From: Pseudomonas sp. DY-1
GTDB taxonomy: Bacteria > Pseudomonadota > Gammaproteobacteria > Pseudomonadales > Pseudomonadaceae
Direction: 5' to 3'
Assembly: GCF_003626975.1 (NCBI RefSeq)
Contig: NZ_CP032616.1
Coordinates: 3,100,001 to 3,164,000, forward strand
Length of the DNA stretch: 64,000 bases
Under the pieces are notes generated by a model, which was given only the letters and a program-made list of their open reading frames with translations, searched no databases and was not told the DNA's origin. Below are positions 10,898 to 21,053 of the stretch, in pieces (the first letter of the stretch is position 1; every line of letters begins with the position of its first letter). The position numbers were made by a program, and so were the translations under genes.

Positions 10898-11706
10898 CAG
10901 CGCCCCCCCAGCAAGTCTTTGCGGTAATCAGGTGCCGGGAAATGGAAGGGCACCGGTCCATCCGGAATGCCTTTCATGAACTGGCGGATACGCGGGTTAT
11001 CGGAATTCATCAGCTCGTCCGGAGTTCCCTGCCCCAGCACCTGCGCATCACCCACCACATAGATGTAGTCAGCAATGCTGGCGGTTTCCGCCAGATCGTG
11101 GGAAACCACGATGCTGGTGATACCGAGTGCATCGTTAAGCAGGCGAATCAAGCGCACCAGAACCCCCATGGCAATGGGGTCCTGACCGACGAACGGTTCG
11201 TCATACATCAGGATCTGAGGATCGAGCGCAATTGCGCGCGCCAGCGCCACGCGCCGCTTCATGCCGCCAGACAACTCGTCCGGCATCAGTTCGATGGCGC
11301 CACGCAGGCCAACTGCCTGAAGTTTCAGCAAGACAATGTCACGAATCATTTCCTCAGGCAGCTTGGTGTGCACCCGCAAAGGAAACGCGACGTTCTCGAA
11401 GACATCCAGATCGGTGAACAACGCACCGCTCTGGAACAGCACGCCAAACTGCTTGCGCATGTCGAACAGGTCGGCGCGGGAGAGCTTGGGCAGATTCTGA
11501 CCGTTGACCCAGACTTCGCCACTCGCGGGCTTGAGCTGGGCAGCAATCAGGCGCAGTAGCGTGGTCTTGCCGCAGCCGGAAGGCCCCATGATGCCGGTAA
11601 CCTTGCCGCGCGGGATACGAATATCGACGTCTTGGAAAATGCTGCGCGCGCCACGATTGAAGGTAACCCCCTTCAACTCGACGGCGTAGGTGTTTTCGGC
11701 ACTCAT
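10897..11706 (-). CDS. mlaF: ABC lipid transporter ATPase MlaF
   Basis: ATPase of the Mla phospholipid transporter, 269 aa. Walker A is GPSGCGKTT, the signature [15 protein letters not shown], Walker [14 protein letters not shown], and the switch His VVSHD. First gene of the operon, divergent from kdsD across 228 bases. Known homologues (Ttg2A) support outer-membrane lipid asymmetry and solvent and drug tolerance. Confidence 0.95.
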   Translation of the reverse strand: MSAENTYAVELKGVTFNRGARSIFQDVDIRIPRGKVTGIMGPSGCGKTTLLRLIAAQLKPASGEVWVNGQNLPKLSRADLFDMRKQFGVLFQSGALFTDLDVFENVAFPLRVHTKLPEEMIRDIVLLKLQAVGLRGAIELMPDELSGGMKRRVALARAIALDPQILMYDEPFVGQDPIAMGVLVRLIRLLNDALGITSIVVSHDLAETASIADYIYVVGDAQVLGQGTPDELMNSDNPRIRQFMKGIPDGPVPFHFPAPDYRKDLLGGR

Positions 11707-11897
11707 CTAGACTCCTTGCGATACAGCCTCCCTGGAAGACGACGCGCCCCAACGCAAGGACACTCCGCTCAGAACGGGCCGAACAGGGCGCGAACTATAT
11801 CACCGCGGCCTTGCGCCTCCCAAGGCCACGCTAGCGTCTGTTCAGCTTTGCGACAGCTTCGACGCCATTGACGCGTGAGCTAAATCACCTTTATCGC

Positions 11898-11903
11898 TAT
11901 AAT
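11898..11903 (+). promoter_or_regulatory. -10 element upstream of kdsD
   Basis: A perfect TATAAT lies about 30 bases before the kdsD start. A TTGACG at 11868-11873 is too far away (24-bp spacer) for a textbook -35, so only the -10 is called. It would drive kdsD-kdsC-lptCAB. Confidence 0.45.
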
Positions 11904-11934
11904 CGGCGCCTTTTCCCCCGGCCACTGCATGCCC

Positions 11935-12909
11935 ATGAGCCAATCCAGCGATCTCATCAAGTCCGCACAACGCACTATCCAGCTCGAACGCGAGGCGATC
12001 GACGCCCTTATGCCACGCATCGACGCAGATTTCGTTCGCGCCTGCGAACTCATCCTGGATTGCAAGGGACGCGTAGTGGTGGTGGGTATGGGCAAGTCCG
12101 GACATGTCGGGAACAAGATTGCTGCCACCCTGGCCAGCACCGGCACCCCATCCTTCTTTGTTCACCCGGCCGAGGCCAGCCATGGCGACATGGGCATGAT
12201 CACCCGTGAAGACGTGGTCCTGGCGCTCTCCAATTCCGGCTCGACTGCCGAAATCGTCACGCTGCTGCCGCTGATCAAGCGCCTGGGAATCACCCTGATC
12301 AGCCTCACTGGCAATCCGGACTCGCCCCTGGCCAAAGCCGCAGCTGCGAATCTGGATGCTCGAGTAGGCCAGGAAGCCTGCCCACTAAACCTGGCTCCCA
12401 CATCGTCCACCACTGCGGCGCTGGTCCTGGGTGACGCTCTGGCCATCGCCCTGTTGGAAGCTCGTGGTTTCACCGCCGAAGACTTCGCCTTCTCTCATCC
12501 GGGCGGCGCGCTTGGCCGTCGCCTCCTGCTCAAGGTGGAGAACATCATGCACAGCGGCGAAAGCCTGCCCAGCGTCGCCCGCGGTACGCCGCTGCGCGAA
12601 GCCCTGCTGGAAATGACACGCAAGGGCCTGGGCATGACCGCGGTGGTGGAAAGTGACGGCCACCTCGCCGGCATATTCACCGACGGCGACCTGCGCCGCA
12701 CTTTGGACAAAGGTGTCGATGTGCGCCAGGCCAGCATCGACGACGTCATGACGGTGCACGGCAAGACCGTACGCCCCGACATGCTTGCAGCTGAAGCGCT
12801 GAAGATCATGGACGACCACAAGATCAACGTGCTGGTTGTGGTCGATGAAGACGACCGCCCCATCGGCGCCCTGCATATCCATGACATGACCCGCGCCGGA
12901 GTGATCTGA
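11935..12909 (+). CDS. kdsD: D-arabinose 5-phosphate isomerase
   Basis: Converts ribulose 5-phosphate to arabinose 5-phosphate, the first step of Kdo synthesis for LPS. It has an N-terminal SIS domain (VVVGMGKSGHVGNKIAATLASTGT and SNSGSTAEIV) and two C-terminal CBS domains (from about residue 205). The ATG at 11935 (MSQSSD) matches homologue length, 324 aa; an ATG two codons upstream is also possible. Stop overlaps kdsC (TGATG). Confidence 0.93.
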   Translation: MSQSSDLIKSAQRTIQLEREAIDALMPRIDADFVRACELILDCKGRVVVVGMGKSGHVGNKIAATLASTGTPSFFVHPAEASHGDMGMITREDVVLALSNSGSTAEIVTLLPLIKRLGITLISLTGNPDSPLAKAAAANLDARVGQEACPLNLAPTSSTTAALVLGDALAIALLEARGFTAEDFAFSHPGGALGRRLLLKVENIMHSGESLPSVARGTPLREALLEMTRKGLGMTAVVESDGHLAGIFTDGDLRRTLDKGVDVRQASIDDVMTVHGKTVRPDMLAAEALKIMDDHKINVLVVVDEDDRPIGALHIHDMTRAGVI

Positions 12910-13433
12910 TGAGCAATGAACTCCTCACTCGTGCCAAGGCCGTTCGCCTGGCCGTGTTCGACGTGGACGGCGTGCTGACCGACGGCCGCCTCTACTTCCT
13001 ACCCGGCGGCGGAGAATTCAAGACCTTCAACACCCTCGACGGCCAAGGCATCAAGATGCTGATGAATGCTGGCGTGCGCACTGCCATCATCAGCGGCCGC
13101 CAGTCGGAGGTTGTCGAGCGTCGCGCACAGAACCTCGGCATACAGCATCTGTTCCAGGGGCGCGAAGACAAACTGGCTGTCCTCGACGGCCTGCTCGCGG
13201 AACTGGGGTTGAATTATGATCAGGTCGCCTACCTCGGTGACGACCTTCCCGACCTACCGGTGATTCGCCGTGTCGGCCTGGGCATGGCCGTGGCCAACGC
13301 CGATGCTTTCGTCCGCCAGCATGCCCATGGCATCACCCAGGCACGTGGCGGCGAAGGCGCAGCCCGTGAGTTCTGCGAACTCATACTGCGCGCCCAGGGC
13401 AGCCTGGAAGCGGCGCAAGCTGCTTATCTCTGA
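12909..13433 (+). CDS. kdsC: 3-deoxy-D-manno-octulosonate 8-phosphate phosphatase
   Basis: HAD-type phosphatase that releases Kdo from Kdo-8-phosphate. It is 174 aa, with HAD motif I FDVDGVLTDG (nucleophile Asp) and motif III/IV YLGDDLPDL. It has no cap domain and should be tetrameric like its family. Overlaps kdsD by one base; lptC starts eight bases later. Confidence 0.94.
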   Translation: MSNELLTRAKAVRLAVFDVDGVLTDGRLYFLPGGGEFKTFNTLDGQGIKMLMNAGVRTAIISGRQSEVVERRAQNLGIQHLFQGREDKLAVLDGLLAELGLNYDQVAYLGDDLPDLPVIRRVGLGMAVANADAFVRQHAHGITQARGGEGAAREFCELILRAQGSLEAAQAAYL

Positions 13434-13441
13434 GGTTTTTC

Positions 13442-14011
13442 ATGCCAAAGAACATCCGCCTTGCGCTGATCCTGACCCCGATCGCGGCGCTACTCATCGC
13501 TCTGGGGTACTGGAATATCCGTCCCGAAAGCTTCATGGACCGGACAGCAGCCACAGGCAACGACAACGCCATCGATTTCTACGTGGAAAATGGCAAGAGC
13601 ACCCAGTTCCAGGAAGATGGCAAGCTCCACTACGAAATGACCGCGACCCACCTCGAACATATAAAGGCCACTGATGTCACACTGCTGACCAATCCGGACC
13701 TGCTCCTGCATCGCGGCACCGCATACCCCTGGCACGTACAAAGCGAGCGAGGCGAAGTCGGCCCTGAAGGCAAGCAGGTCGAACTGATCGACAAGGTCCG
13801 GGTGGCGCGCACCGACGGCAAGGGGCGCCCGACCATCCTGACCACTAGCCGCCTGACCGTGTTCCCTGACGAGGAATATGCGCAGACCCAGCAAGCCGTT
13901 AGAATCGACGCGGCCAATGGGGTGACCACGGCACAAGGAATGAAAGCGTACTTGAATGACAGCAGGATGATCCTGCAGTCCAACGTAAGAGGCCAGCATG
14001 AGGTTCGTTAA
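13442..14011 (+). CDS. lptC: LPS export system protein LptC
   Basis: Bitopic inner-membrane protein that hands LPS from LptB2FG to LptA. It is 189 aa with one N-terminal helix (about 7-25) and a periplasmic beta-jellyroll region, as in YIDFYVENGKSTQFQEDGKLHYEMTA-type segments. Its 3' end overlaps the start of lptA by 14 bases. Confidence 0.9.
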   Translation: MPKNIRLALILTPIAALLIALGYWNIRPESFMDRTAATGNDNAIDFYVENGKSTQFQEDGKLHYEMTATHLEHIKATDVTLLTNPDLLLHRGTAYPWHVQSERGEVGPEGKQVELIDKVRVARTDGKGRPTILTTSRLTVFPDEEYAQTQQAVRIDAANGVTTAQGMKAYLNDSRMILQSNVRGQHEVR

Positions 14012-14534
14012 AACCCTCCCCCTGTTGCTCAGCCTGGGTACCGCACTCGGAAGTGCTGCCGCCTGGGCCCTGCCCACGGACCGCGATCAACCGATTCGCG
14101 TCCAGGCCGACAGCGCCGAGCTCGATGACAAGCAGGGCGTCGCGGTCTACCGCGGCAACGTCGTGATCACCCAGGGAACCCTGAAGATCACCGGCGATAC
14201 CGTCACCATTACCCAGGACGCGAATGGCGATGTCGAGGTCTTCACCTCGGTCGGCAAGCCCGCTTACTACGAACAGAAGCCTGCGGTGGACAAGGAAATA
14301 GTCAAGGCCTATGGCCTGACCATCCAGTACTTCGCGGCCAACGAGCGCATCATTCTGCTCGACCAGGCCAAGGTGGTTCAGGAAGGCAACACCTTCGAAG
14401 GCGAGAAGATCGTCTATGACACCCAGCGCCAGATCGTCAACGCAGGCCGCGCTACCGGCAATAACGTGACCACTCCGCGTCCGCGAATCGACATGGTCAT
14501 CCAGCCGAAGAAGAAAGAGCAGAAAGCACAGTAA
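13998..14534 (+). CDS. lptA: LPS transport periplasmic protein LptA
   Basis: Forms the periplasmic bridge for LPS. It is 178 aa, with a signal peptide ending near AAAWA and an OstA-like domain ([20 protein letters not shown]). The C-terminus is Lys-rich (KKKEQKAQ). It overlaps lptC upstream and lptB by one base downstream. Confidence 0.92.
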   Translation: MRFVKTLPLLLSLGTALGSAAAWALPTDRDQPIRVQADSAELDDKQGVAVYRGNVVITQGTLKITGDTVTITQDANGDVEVFTSVGKPAYYEQKPAVDKEIVKAYGLTIQYFAANERIILLDQAKVVQEGNTFEGEKIVYDTQRQIVNAGRATGNNVTTPRPRIDMVIQPKKKEQKAQ

Positions 14535-15259
14535 TGGCGACTCTCAAAGCCCAGCATCTGGCCAAGAGCTACAAGAGCCGCCAGGTGGTCCGCGATGTCA
14601 GCCTGTCGATCGACAGCGGACAAATCGTTGGCCTTCTCGGCCCCAACGGTGCCGGCAAGACCACCTGCTTCTACATGATTGTCGGCTTGGTTCAGGCCGA
14701 CCAGGGCCGCGTCCTGATCGACCAGCAGGACGTCACCCATCAGCCCATGCATGGCCGCGCCCGTGCGGGCATCGGCTACCTGCCGCAGGAAGCCTCGATC
14801 TTCCGCAAGCTCAGCGTGGCGGACAACATCATGGCGATCCTCGAGACCCGCAAGGACCTCGACCGCGCCACGCGCCGCAAGGAGCTGGAAAGCCTGCTGC
14901 AGGAGTTCCACATCAGCCACATTCGCGACAGTCTCGGCATGAGCCTGTCAGGCGGTGAGCGCCGTCGGGTGGAAATCGCCCGGGCGCTGGCTACCTCCCC
15001 GAAATTCATCCTGCTGGACGAACCGTTCGCCGGCGTGGACCCGATTTCCGTGGGCGATATCAAGCAGATAATCCATCATCTCAAGGCCAAGGGAATCGGT
15101 GTGCTCATCACCGACCACAACGTCCGTGAAACGCTGGACATCTGCGAGACCGCCTACATTGTCAGTGACGGACAACTGATTGCCGAGGGTAGTGCGGAAG
15201 CCATCCTGGCCAACCAGCTGGTGAAGGAAGTCTATCTGGGCCACGAGTTCCGCCTGTAG
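14534..15259 (+). CDS. lptB: LPS export ABC transporter ATPase LptB
   Basis: Powers LPS extraction with LptFG, which are encoded elsewhere. It is 241 aa: Walker [10 protein letters not shown] (about residues 36-44), signature [15 protein letters not shown], Walker [14 protein letters not shown], and H-switch [10 protein letters not shown]. The last gene of the kds-lpt run; rpoN follows after 148 bases with its own promoter signal. Confidence 0.95.
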   Translation: MATLKAQHLAKSYKSRQVVRDVSLSIDSGQIVGLLGPNGAGKTTCFYMIVGLVQADQGRVLIDQQDVTHQPMHGRARAGIGYLPQEASIFRKLSVADNIMAILETRKDLDRATRRKELESLLQEFHISHIRDSLGMSLSGGERRRVEIARALATSPKFILLDEPFAGVDPISVGDIKQIIHHLKAKGIGVLITDHNVRETLDICETAYIVSDGQLIAEGSAEAILANQLVKEVYLGHEFRL

Positions 15260-15322
15260 CCTCCCGCGACATCTCCTACAAGATGGGTTGCGCGAGCTAG
15301 GAAAATCCTTCAAGGTCAGGCA

Positions 15323-15354
15323 TATAATTTGCTTCCTGGTGGCGCTTCGGCGCC
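15323..15354 (+). promoter_or_regulatory. rpoN promoter -10 and leader hairpin
   Basis: A perfect TATAAT sits at 15323-15328 in the lptB-rpoN gap; no clear -35 is seen. The leader then carries a stable hairpin, GGCGC-TTCG-GCGCC (15341-15354), about 55 bases before the rpoN ATG. Confidence 0.5.
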
Positions 15355-15407
15355 CTGTTGTGGATGGCGCGTGAGCGCCGGCGAATCAAGGTGCTAAGCC
15401 CTCTGCC

Positions 15408-16904
15408 ATGAAACCATCGCTAGTCCTTAAGATGGGCCAGCAGCTGACGATGACCCCTCAGCTGCAACAGGCCATCCGCCTACTCCAACTCTCCACCCTG
15501 GACCTCCAGCAGGAGATCCAGGAAGCACTGGAGTCCAATCCCATGCTTGAGCGGCAGGAGGATGGCGACGATTTCGACACCTCCGACCCGATGGCCGAAG
15601 GCGACCAACTGCCTAACACGAGTAGCCAGGAAGCCAGCTTCCAGGAGTCCAGCGTCGAAACCAATGCCGAAGCCATGGAAGATGGCGAATGGCACGAACG
15701 CATTCCCAGCGAACTCCCTGTCGATACGGCCTGGGAAGATGTCTACCAGACCAGCGCCAGCAGCCTGCCGAGCAACGATGACGACGAGTGGGATTTCACC
15801 TCGCGCACCTCGGTCGGTGAAAGCCTGCAGAGCCACCTGCTCTGGCAGCTGAACCTGGCCCCCATGTCAGACACCGACCGCCTGATTGGTGTCACCCTCA
15901 TCGACTGCATCAATAACGACGGTTACCTCGAAGAGACGCTGGCAGAGATAGTCGAGGCCTTCGACCCCGAGCTCGGTATCGAGCTGGACGAAGTCGAAGT
16001 CGTCCTTCATCGCATCCAACAGTTCGAGCCCGCAGGCATCGGTGCCCGCGACCTGCGCGAATGCCTGATCCTGCAACTTCGCCAGCTGCCTCCGGGCACC
16101 CCGTGGCTGACCGAGGCCCAACGTCTGGCTGGTGACTTCCTAGACCTGCTCGGCAGCCGTGACTACAGCCAGTTGATGCGGCGCATGAAGGTCAAGGAAG
16201 ACGAACTGCGCCAGATCATCGAACTGATTCAGGCCCTGAATCCACGTCCCGGCTCGCAGATCGAAGCCAGCGAACCCGAGTACGTCGTACCCGACGTGAT
16301 CGTCCGCAAGCACAACGAACGCTGGCTGGTTGAGCTAAACCAGGAAGCCGTACCGCGCCTGCGGGTCAATCCGCACTACGCGGGTTTCGTTCGTCGCGCC
16401 GATTCCAGCGCCGACAACACCTTCATGCGCAATCAGCTTCAGGAGGCTCGCTGGTTCATCAAGAGCCTGCAGAGCCGAAACGAGACTCTGATGAAGGTCG
16501 CCACCCAGATCGTCGAGCACCAGCGCGGCTTCCTGGAGTATGGCGAAGAGGCGATGAAACCCCTGGTCCTGCATGACATCGCCGAAGCCGTAGGTATGCA
16601 CGAGTCCACAATCTCGCGCGTGACTACCCAGAAATACATGCACACTCCCCGCGGAATCTACGAGCTGAAGTACTTTTTCTCCAGCCACGTAAGCACCTCG
16701 GAAGGCGGTGAATGTTCGTCTACCGCGATCCGCGCAATCATCAAGAAACTGGTCGCAGCGGAAAATCCGAAAAAGCCGTTGAGCGACAGCAAGATCGCTG
16801 GTTTACTGGAGGCACAGGGCATTCAAGTGGCCCGTCGCACAGTAGCCAAGTATCGCGAATCCCTTGGGATAGCGCCTTCCAGCGAGCGGAAGCGACTGAT
16901 GTGA
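15408..16904 (+). CDS. rpoN: RNA polymerase sigma-54 factor
   Basis: Alternative sigma factor for -24/-12 promoters, needing AAA+ activators; controls nitrogen use, flagella and more. It is 498 aa. Region I is Gln/Leu-rich ([20 protein letters not shown]), followed by an acidic region II (about 50-125), the core-binding domain, and near the C-terminus the RpoN box [10 protein letters not shown]. Followed by hpf, ptsN, rapZ and ptsO, the classic rpoN neighbourhood. Confidence 0.97.
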   Translation: MKPSLVLKMGQQLTMTPQLQQAIRLLQLSTLDLQQEIQEALESNPMLERQEDGDDFDTSDPMAEGDQLPNTSSQEASFQESSVETNAEAMEDGEWHERIPSELPVDTAWEDVYQTSASSLPSNDDDEWDFTSRTSVGESLQSHLLWQLNLAPMSDTDRLIGVTLIDCINNDGYLEETLAEIVEAFDPELGIELDEVEVVLHRIQQFEPAGIGARDLRECLILQLRQLPPGTPWLTEAQRLAGDFLDLLGSRDYSQLMRRMKVKEDELRQIIELIQALNPRPGSQIEASEPEYVVPDVIVRKHNERWLVELNQEAVPRLRVNPHYAGFVRRADSSADNTFMRNQLQEARWFIKSLQSRNETLMKVATQIVEHQRGFLEYGEEAMKPLVLHDIAEAVGMHESTISRVTTQKYMHTPRGIYELKYFFSSHVSTSEGGECSSTAIRAIIKKLVAAENPKKPLSDSKIAGLLEAQGIQVARRTVAKYRESLGIAPSSERKRLM

Positions 16905-16988
16905 CGCGGAAATTGACCCACGCCAAAGTGTTCCGGTGGCAGGCCCGTTAGCCTGTCTCTTATACACGGGCAATAAGGAGAAAGCGGT

Positions 16989-17297
16989 ATGCAAGTCAAC
17001 ATCAGTGGACATCAACTGGATGTGACCGACGCCCTGCGCGATTATGTCGGCGAGAAACTTGGCCGGCTCGAGCGCCACTTCGACAAGATCACCAATGTGC
17101 AAGTCATCATGGAGGTCGAGAAACTGAAACAAAAGATCGAAGCCACCTTGCACATCGCCGGCGGGGAGGTCGTGGCCAATGCGGAACATGAAGACATGTA
17201 CGCCGCCATCGATCTGCTCACCGACAAACTTGACCGCCAACTGATCAAACACAAGGAAAAGCAGTTGAATCGCCAGCAGGGCGCTACGGCCCGCTGA
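16989..17297 (+). CDS. hpf: Ribosome hibernation promoting factor, short form
   Basis: Binds the 30S decoding region and promotes 100S ribosome dimers in stationary phase. It is 102 aa, the short HPF/YhbH type without the dimerising C-terminal domain. Motifs are MQVNISGHQLDVTDALRDYV and NAEHEDMYAAIDLLTDKLDRQL. Sits 84 bases after rpoN. Confidence 0.94.
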   Translation: MQVNISGHQLDVTDALRDYVGEKLGRLERHFDKITNVQVIMEVEKLKQKIEATLHIAGGEVVANAEHEDMYAAIDLLTDKLDRQLIKHKEKQLNRQQGATAR

Positions 17298-17313
17298 CAC
17301 TCTTCCCCCTCTT

Positions 17314-17778
17314 ATGATTCGACTCGAGCAAATCCTGACCCCCGGCCGTTCCCTGGTGAACGTGCCGGGCGGCAGCAAAAAGCGTGTACTGGAACAGATT
17401 GCCAAGCTGGTTTCCCGTGACCTCCCCGACCTCGATAACCAGGATATTTTCGAAAGCCTGGTAGCCCGGGAGAAGCTCGGTTCCACCGGTTTCGGCAACG
17501 GCATCGCCATTCCCCACTGTCGCCTCATCGGCTGCATCGCGCCCATAAGCGCCGTGCTGCGCCTTGACGCGCCAGTTGATTTCGACGCCATCGACGGTGC
17601 TCCGGTTGACCTGCTGTTTGTCCTGCTGGTCCCGGAAGCTGCCACCGATGAGCACCTTGAATTGCTCCGACAGATAGCCAGCATGCTTGACCGCAGCGAT
17701 GTGCGCGAGCGTCTGCGCCAGGCTCCCGACAGCACCAGCCTCTACCAGGTAGTGGTGGACGTGCAGAGCGGACGCTAG
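17314..17778 (+). CDS. ptsN: Nitrogen PTS enzyme IIA
   Basis: EIIA-Ntr, a regulatory phosphoprotein that takes phosphate from NPr (ptsO) and controls potassium, carbon and nitrogen physiology by protein contacts. It is 154 aa; the phosphorylated His (about residue 68) lies in GNGIAIPHCR. It starts 16 bases after hpf and ends nine bases before rapZ. Confidence 0.95.
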   Translation: MIRLEQILTPGRSLVNVPGGSKKRVLEQIAKLVSRDLPDLDNQDIFESLVAREKLGSTGFGNGIAIPHCRLIGCIAPISAVLRLDAPVDFDAIDGAPVDLLFVLLVPEAATDEHLELLRQIASMLDRSDVRERLRQAPDSTSLYQVVVDVQSGR

Positions 17779-17787
17779 GGCTTCATC

Positions 17788-18645
17788 ATGCGCCTGATCA
17801 TCGTCAGCGGCCGCTCCGGGTCGGGCAAGAGCACCGCCCTCGATGTTCTCGAGGACCACGGTTACTACTGTATCGACAACCTTCCTGCCGCCCTGCTTCC
17901 CGAGCTGGCCGAGCGGGCACTGTTGCACACCGAACTGCTGCAACCCCAGGTGGCTGTATCCATCGACGCGCGCAACCTGCCCAGTCAGTTGCAACGTTTC
18001 CCCGAGCTGCTCGTCGAGGCTCGCAATCGTCACATCAAATGCGACGTGCTTTACCTCGACGCCGAACACGACACTCTTCTCAAACGCTTCTCCGAAACAC
18101 GCCGGCGCCATCCACTGACCAATGACAATCGCTCCCTGGCCGAAGCCATCCGGGACGAAGAACTGCTGTTGGCACCCATCGCCGATCTCGCCGACCTGAA
18201 GATCGACACCACGCATCTCAATCTTTACCAGCTGCGTGACAGCATCAAGCTACGCCTACTCAATCAACCCGAGCCCGGTACGGCCTTCCTGATCGAGTCA
18301 TTCGGCTTCAAGCGTGGCATGCCTGTGGATGCCGACCTGGTGTTCGATGTGCGCTGCCTGCCCAACCCCTACTGGAAGCCGGAGTTGCGCGACCATTCGG
18401 GGCTTGATTCGGTGGTCGAAGAATATCTCGCAGGCCAACCGGATGTGGAGGAGATGTATCAGGATATCCACAGCTATCTGAGTAAATGGCTACCGCGCTT
18501 TGCCGCCAGTAACAGGGCCTATGTCACTATTGCCATTGGCTGCACCGGTGGGCACCACCGCTCGGTGTACATTGCCAATCGCCTGGGGGCGGCACTGAAA
18601 CCCAGCTTGAAGAATGTCCAGGTTCGCCACCGCGACCTCAGTTAG
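17788..18645 (+). CDS. rapZ: RNase adapter protein RapZ
   Basis: P-loop protein of 285 aa. In E. coli it binds GlmZ RNA, presents it to RNase E and senses glucosamine-6-phosphate. Walker A is GRSGSGKST (residues 8-16). The C-terminal domain shows [16 protein letters not shown] with HxxR residues for ligand binding. In pseudomonads the RNA target is less clear. Lies between ptsN and ptsO. Confidence 0.93.
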   Translation: MRLIIVSGRSGSGKSTALDVLEDHGYYCIDNLPAALLPELAERALLHTELLQPQVAVSIDARNLPSQLQRFPELLVEARNRHIKCDVLYLDAEHDTLLKRFSETRRRHPLTNDNRSLAEAIRDEELLLAPIADLADLKIDTTHLNLYQLRDSIKLRLLNQPEPGTAFLIESFGFKRGMPVDADLVFDVRCLPNPYWKPELRDHSGLDSVVEEYLAGQPDVEEMYQDIHSYLSKWLPRFAASNRAYVTIAIGCTGGHHRSVYIANRLGAALKPSLKNVQVRHRDLS

Positions 18646-18661
18646 AAGGATTGGAAACGCG

Positions 18662-18934
18662 ATGCCCGCCTGCGAGATCACAATCATCAACAAGCTTGGC
18701 CTGCACGCCCGGGCAGCGGCTAAGTTCGTCGGCGTGGCCGGTCGTTATCCCTGCCAGATTCGCGTGGGTCGCACATCGGAAAGCCTGGTCGACGGGAAAA
18801 GCATCATGGCGGTAATGATGCTCGCCGCAGGTAAAGGCACCCCCATCCACCTGCATACCGAAGGCGAGCAAGATGACGACGCCCTCAATGCCTTGATCGA
18901 GCTGATCAACAACAAGTTCGACGAAGGCGAGTAA
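18662..18934 (+). CDS. ptsO: Phosphocarrier protein NPr
   Basis: HPr-like carrier of the nitrogen PTS, passing phosphate from PtsP to PtsN. It is 90 aa; active His15 is in NKLGLHARAAAKF and the conserved Ser segment is DGKSIMAVMML. I use the ATG at 18662 (MPACEITI); the upstream extension overlaps rapZ and is not conserved. Confidence 0.94.
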   Translation: MPACEITIINKLGLHARAAAKFVGVAGRYPCQIRVGRTSESLVDGKSIMAVMMLAAGKGTPIHLHTEGEQDDDALNALIELINNKFDEGE

Positions 18935-18998
18935 TTCCCTCCCTGCCCCCGCTCAGGCTCCCGCCAACAAGAAGCAAGGCACGATTCACCTACCGCCG

Positions 18999-19884
18999 TT
19001 AGGCCAGCGCAGTATCCAGCACCATCATCAGGCAGAAGCCCGCAGCCAGACCCAGGCTGGCAGCTGTCTCATGCCCTTTTCGGTGAGACTCGGGGATGAT
19101 CTCCTGGACTACGGCGAAGAGCATCGCGCCTGCGGCAAGGGCCAATCCCCAGGGCAATGACAGCACCGAAACCTGGACCAACCAGGCACAGAGCACTGCG
19201 AATAGCGGCTCCACCAGGCCAGACGCAGCGCCGATCAGTAGCGCGCGGCCTCGCGACATACGCAACCGGCGAGTAAAAGGGAAATAATCAGTCCTTCCGG
19301 AATATCTTGCAGTGCAATTCCCAGGGCCAGGCTATCGGCACCCGCCAGCCCCGCCCCTGCTGCGACTCCGACGGCCATTCCTTCTGGAATGTTGTGTAGC
19401 ACGATCGCGATAACGAAAAGCAGCACGCGCGGCGTGATGATCACCCGCTTGCCCTGACCATCTAACTCCAACCGCGGCTGCGGCAGCACCTTGCCAAGAC
19501 CGAACAGGCCGCGCCCAGTAGCAGACCGAAGCTCATCAGTGCACCCGCCGCCCACTTCGAGAACCCCAGTTCCCCTGCGGCTGCCAGCCCAGGCATCAGC
19601 AGGGAAAACACGGTGGCGGCGAGCATGACCCCAGCCCCAAAGCCCATCAGACTATCGGAAAGCCATCCGGAGATACTGCGCAGGAAAAGCACCAGCAGTG
19701 CCCCCAGTGCCGTTCCCAGCGCACAAAGCGAACCGGCGCGCAGCGCCTGCCAGAGATGCGCCTCAAGCACCAGACGCAAGGCAATCGACGCCTGCATCAA
19801 CAGGATAAAGAGGCCAGCCAGTGCCACCAGCGCGCCAATGAACAGACGGACGGAACGGCCGCTGGTAATCAAAAAAGTCTGCAT
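18999..19884 (-). pseudogene. ZIP-family metal transporter with two frameshifts
   Basis: Three minus-strand frames together make one ZIP transporter: the N-terminal part from 19884 to about 19505, the middle from there to about 19265 and the C-terminal part down to 18999. Joined, they retain the metal-site motifs HNIPEGMAVG and QEIIPESHRKGH, DIPEGLI, and about eight hydrophobic segments. ZIP proteins import Zn, Fe or Mn. The shifts fall near 19500-19515 and 19260-19275. P. aeruginosa has an intact ZIP gene after sodM at this place. Real decay is likely, given the broken sod and fumC beside it; sequencing error or programmed shifting are less likely alternatives. Confidence 0.8.
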
Positions 19885-19945
19885 GCTGGACCTTGTTGAA
19901 TTTCGTAGATGCGAACGGAGGCCCGCCCTTCGTCCACCAAGCGGT

Positions 19946-20161
19946 TCAGATCAGGGCCTGCCGGTAGCGCTGACCAAACTCAGCCCAATCAACGACGTTG
20001 TAGACGGCGCCGATGTAGTCGGGCCTGTGATTCTGGTATCGCAGGTAATGGGCATGCTCCTGGACGTCCAGCCCCAGGATCGGTGTGTTTCCCTGCATCA
20101 AGGGACTGTCCTGGTTGGCCGAACTTTCCACCAGCAGATGCCCCGTCCTGGCCACGCTCAA
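19946..20161 (-). pseudogene. sodA: C-terminal remnant of Mn/Fe superoxide dismutase
   Basis: About 70 residues matching the end of SodA/Sod[11 protein letters not shown], then [31 protein letters not shown]. The C-terminal metal ligands Asp and His (DVxEHA) remain, but the usual Trp of DVWEHA is Gln. The N-terminal two thirds, with the other two His ligands, are gone. No ATG opens the frame (TTG at 20161), so it is not expected to make enzyme. It lies between the broken ZIP gene and the fumC fragment. Confidence 0.85.
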
Positions 20162-20324
20162 GTGGAGAAGTGGCCCGGCATCGCAGGCGCATTACTTCCG
20201 ACGCCGGGCAACCGGTCGTTGCGAGGGGAGGCGCCGTATTCACTGATGAATTCGAGCAGACTCGTGTAGTAGTGCGGCTATGGCGCAGCGCCGCTTCCCC
20301 CTGGGAGTCGGGCAGACCGACATC

Positions 20325-20864
20325 GCCAATCGCGCCGAGCAGGTTGTGTGCAATTACCGGTAGCATCACGTCCAGCTCGTAGTTGCCGGACTGCCCGGCA
20401 ATTGCGATCGCGGCGTCGTTGCCGATCACCTCTGCGGTAACCATTTCGGTCGCTTCGGGAATTACCGGGTTGACCTTGCCAGGCATGATCGAAGAGCCGG
20501 GCGGGAGCGCCTCGAGCTCGATCTCGGCAAGGCCCGCCAGCGAACCGGAGTCCGTACAGCGCAGGTCGTTGACGATCTTCATCAGCGATACGGCAGTGGT
20601 CTTCAGGGCCGCGGATAGCGCTACTGCCGCGTCCTGCGAACCGATCAGTGCGAAGAAATTTCGGCCCGGAGTGAACGGCTGACCGGTCAACTCGCTCAGT
20701 TCACGGCAGAACGTCTCGGCGAAACGCGGGTGAGCATTGATACCAGTCCCCACGGCGGTCCCGCCTTGGGCCAGTTGCTGGAGCGCCGGCTGCAGGTTCC
20801 GCAGATGCTCGATATTGGCCTGAATCTGCTGCGCCCGGCCATTGAGCACCTGCCACATACGCAC
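20325..20864 (-). pseudogene. fumC: Remnant of class II fumarate hydratase
   Basis: About 180 residues from the middle/C-terminal part of FumC: LAQGGTAVGTG, the family signature GSSIMPGKVNP and NYELDVMLPVIAHNLLGAIG. The first ~190 residues are missing, with stops in frame just upstream. The C-terminal domain is lost where the frame becomes non-homologous at about 20325. In P. aeruginosa fumC1 belongs to a Fur-controlled fagA-fumC-orf-sodM unit; the fragment order here is the same, so this is the eroded operon. Nothing like fagA is recognisable in 20865-21003. Confidence 0.85.
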
Positions 20865-21003
20865 CGGAATAGGCGCCAGGCCGGAGCCGGCTACCGTGGA
20901 AGTGGCGCGGAGTCATGGCGACGCGGGCATCGAGTTGGTCAATCATGACCACTTGAATGCAGAGGGATGCAAGCCGCCCTGACGGACTGCGGTGCGGCCG
21001 CAA

Positions 21004-21029
21004 ACGAAAACGCGCCCTGGCAGGCGCGT
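21004..21029 (-). terminator. Rho-independent terminator of pmbA
   Basis: Minus-strand stem ACGCGCC/GGCGCGT (21010-21016 with 21023-21029) runs into TTTTCGTTT. It ends pmbA transcription before the fumC remnant. Confidence 0.75.
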
Positions 21030-21053
21030 CTCTACGGGGATGGAGCGGCTGGA

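Noticed and set aside
11868..11903. Full sigma-70 promoter TTGACG...TATAAT for kdsD
   Set aside because: The 24-bp spacer is too long, so only the -10 was kept.
16937..16952. Sigma-54-like -24/-12 site upstream of hpf (TGGCAGGCCCGTTAGC)
   Set aside because: The GG and GC elements are one base too far apart and the -12 TTGC is broken; tempting next to rpoN but not supported.
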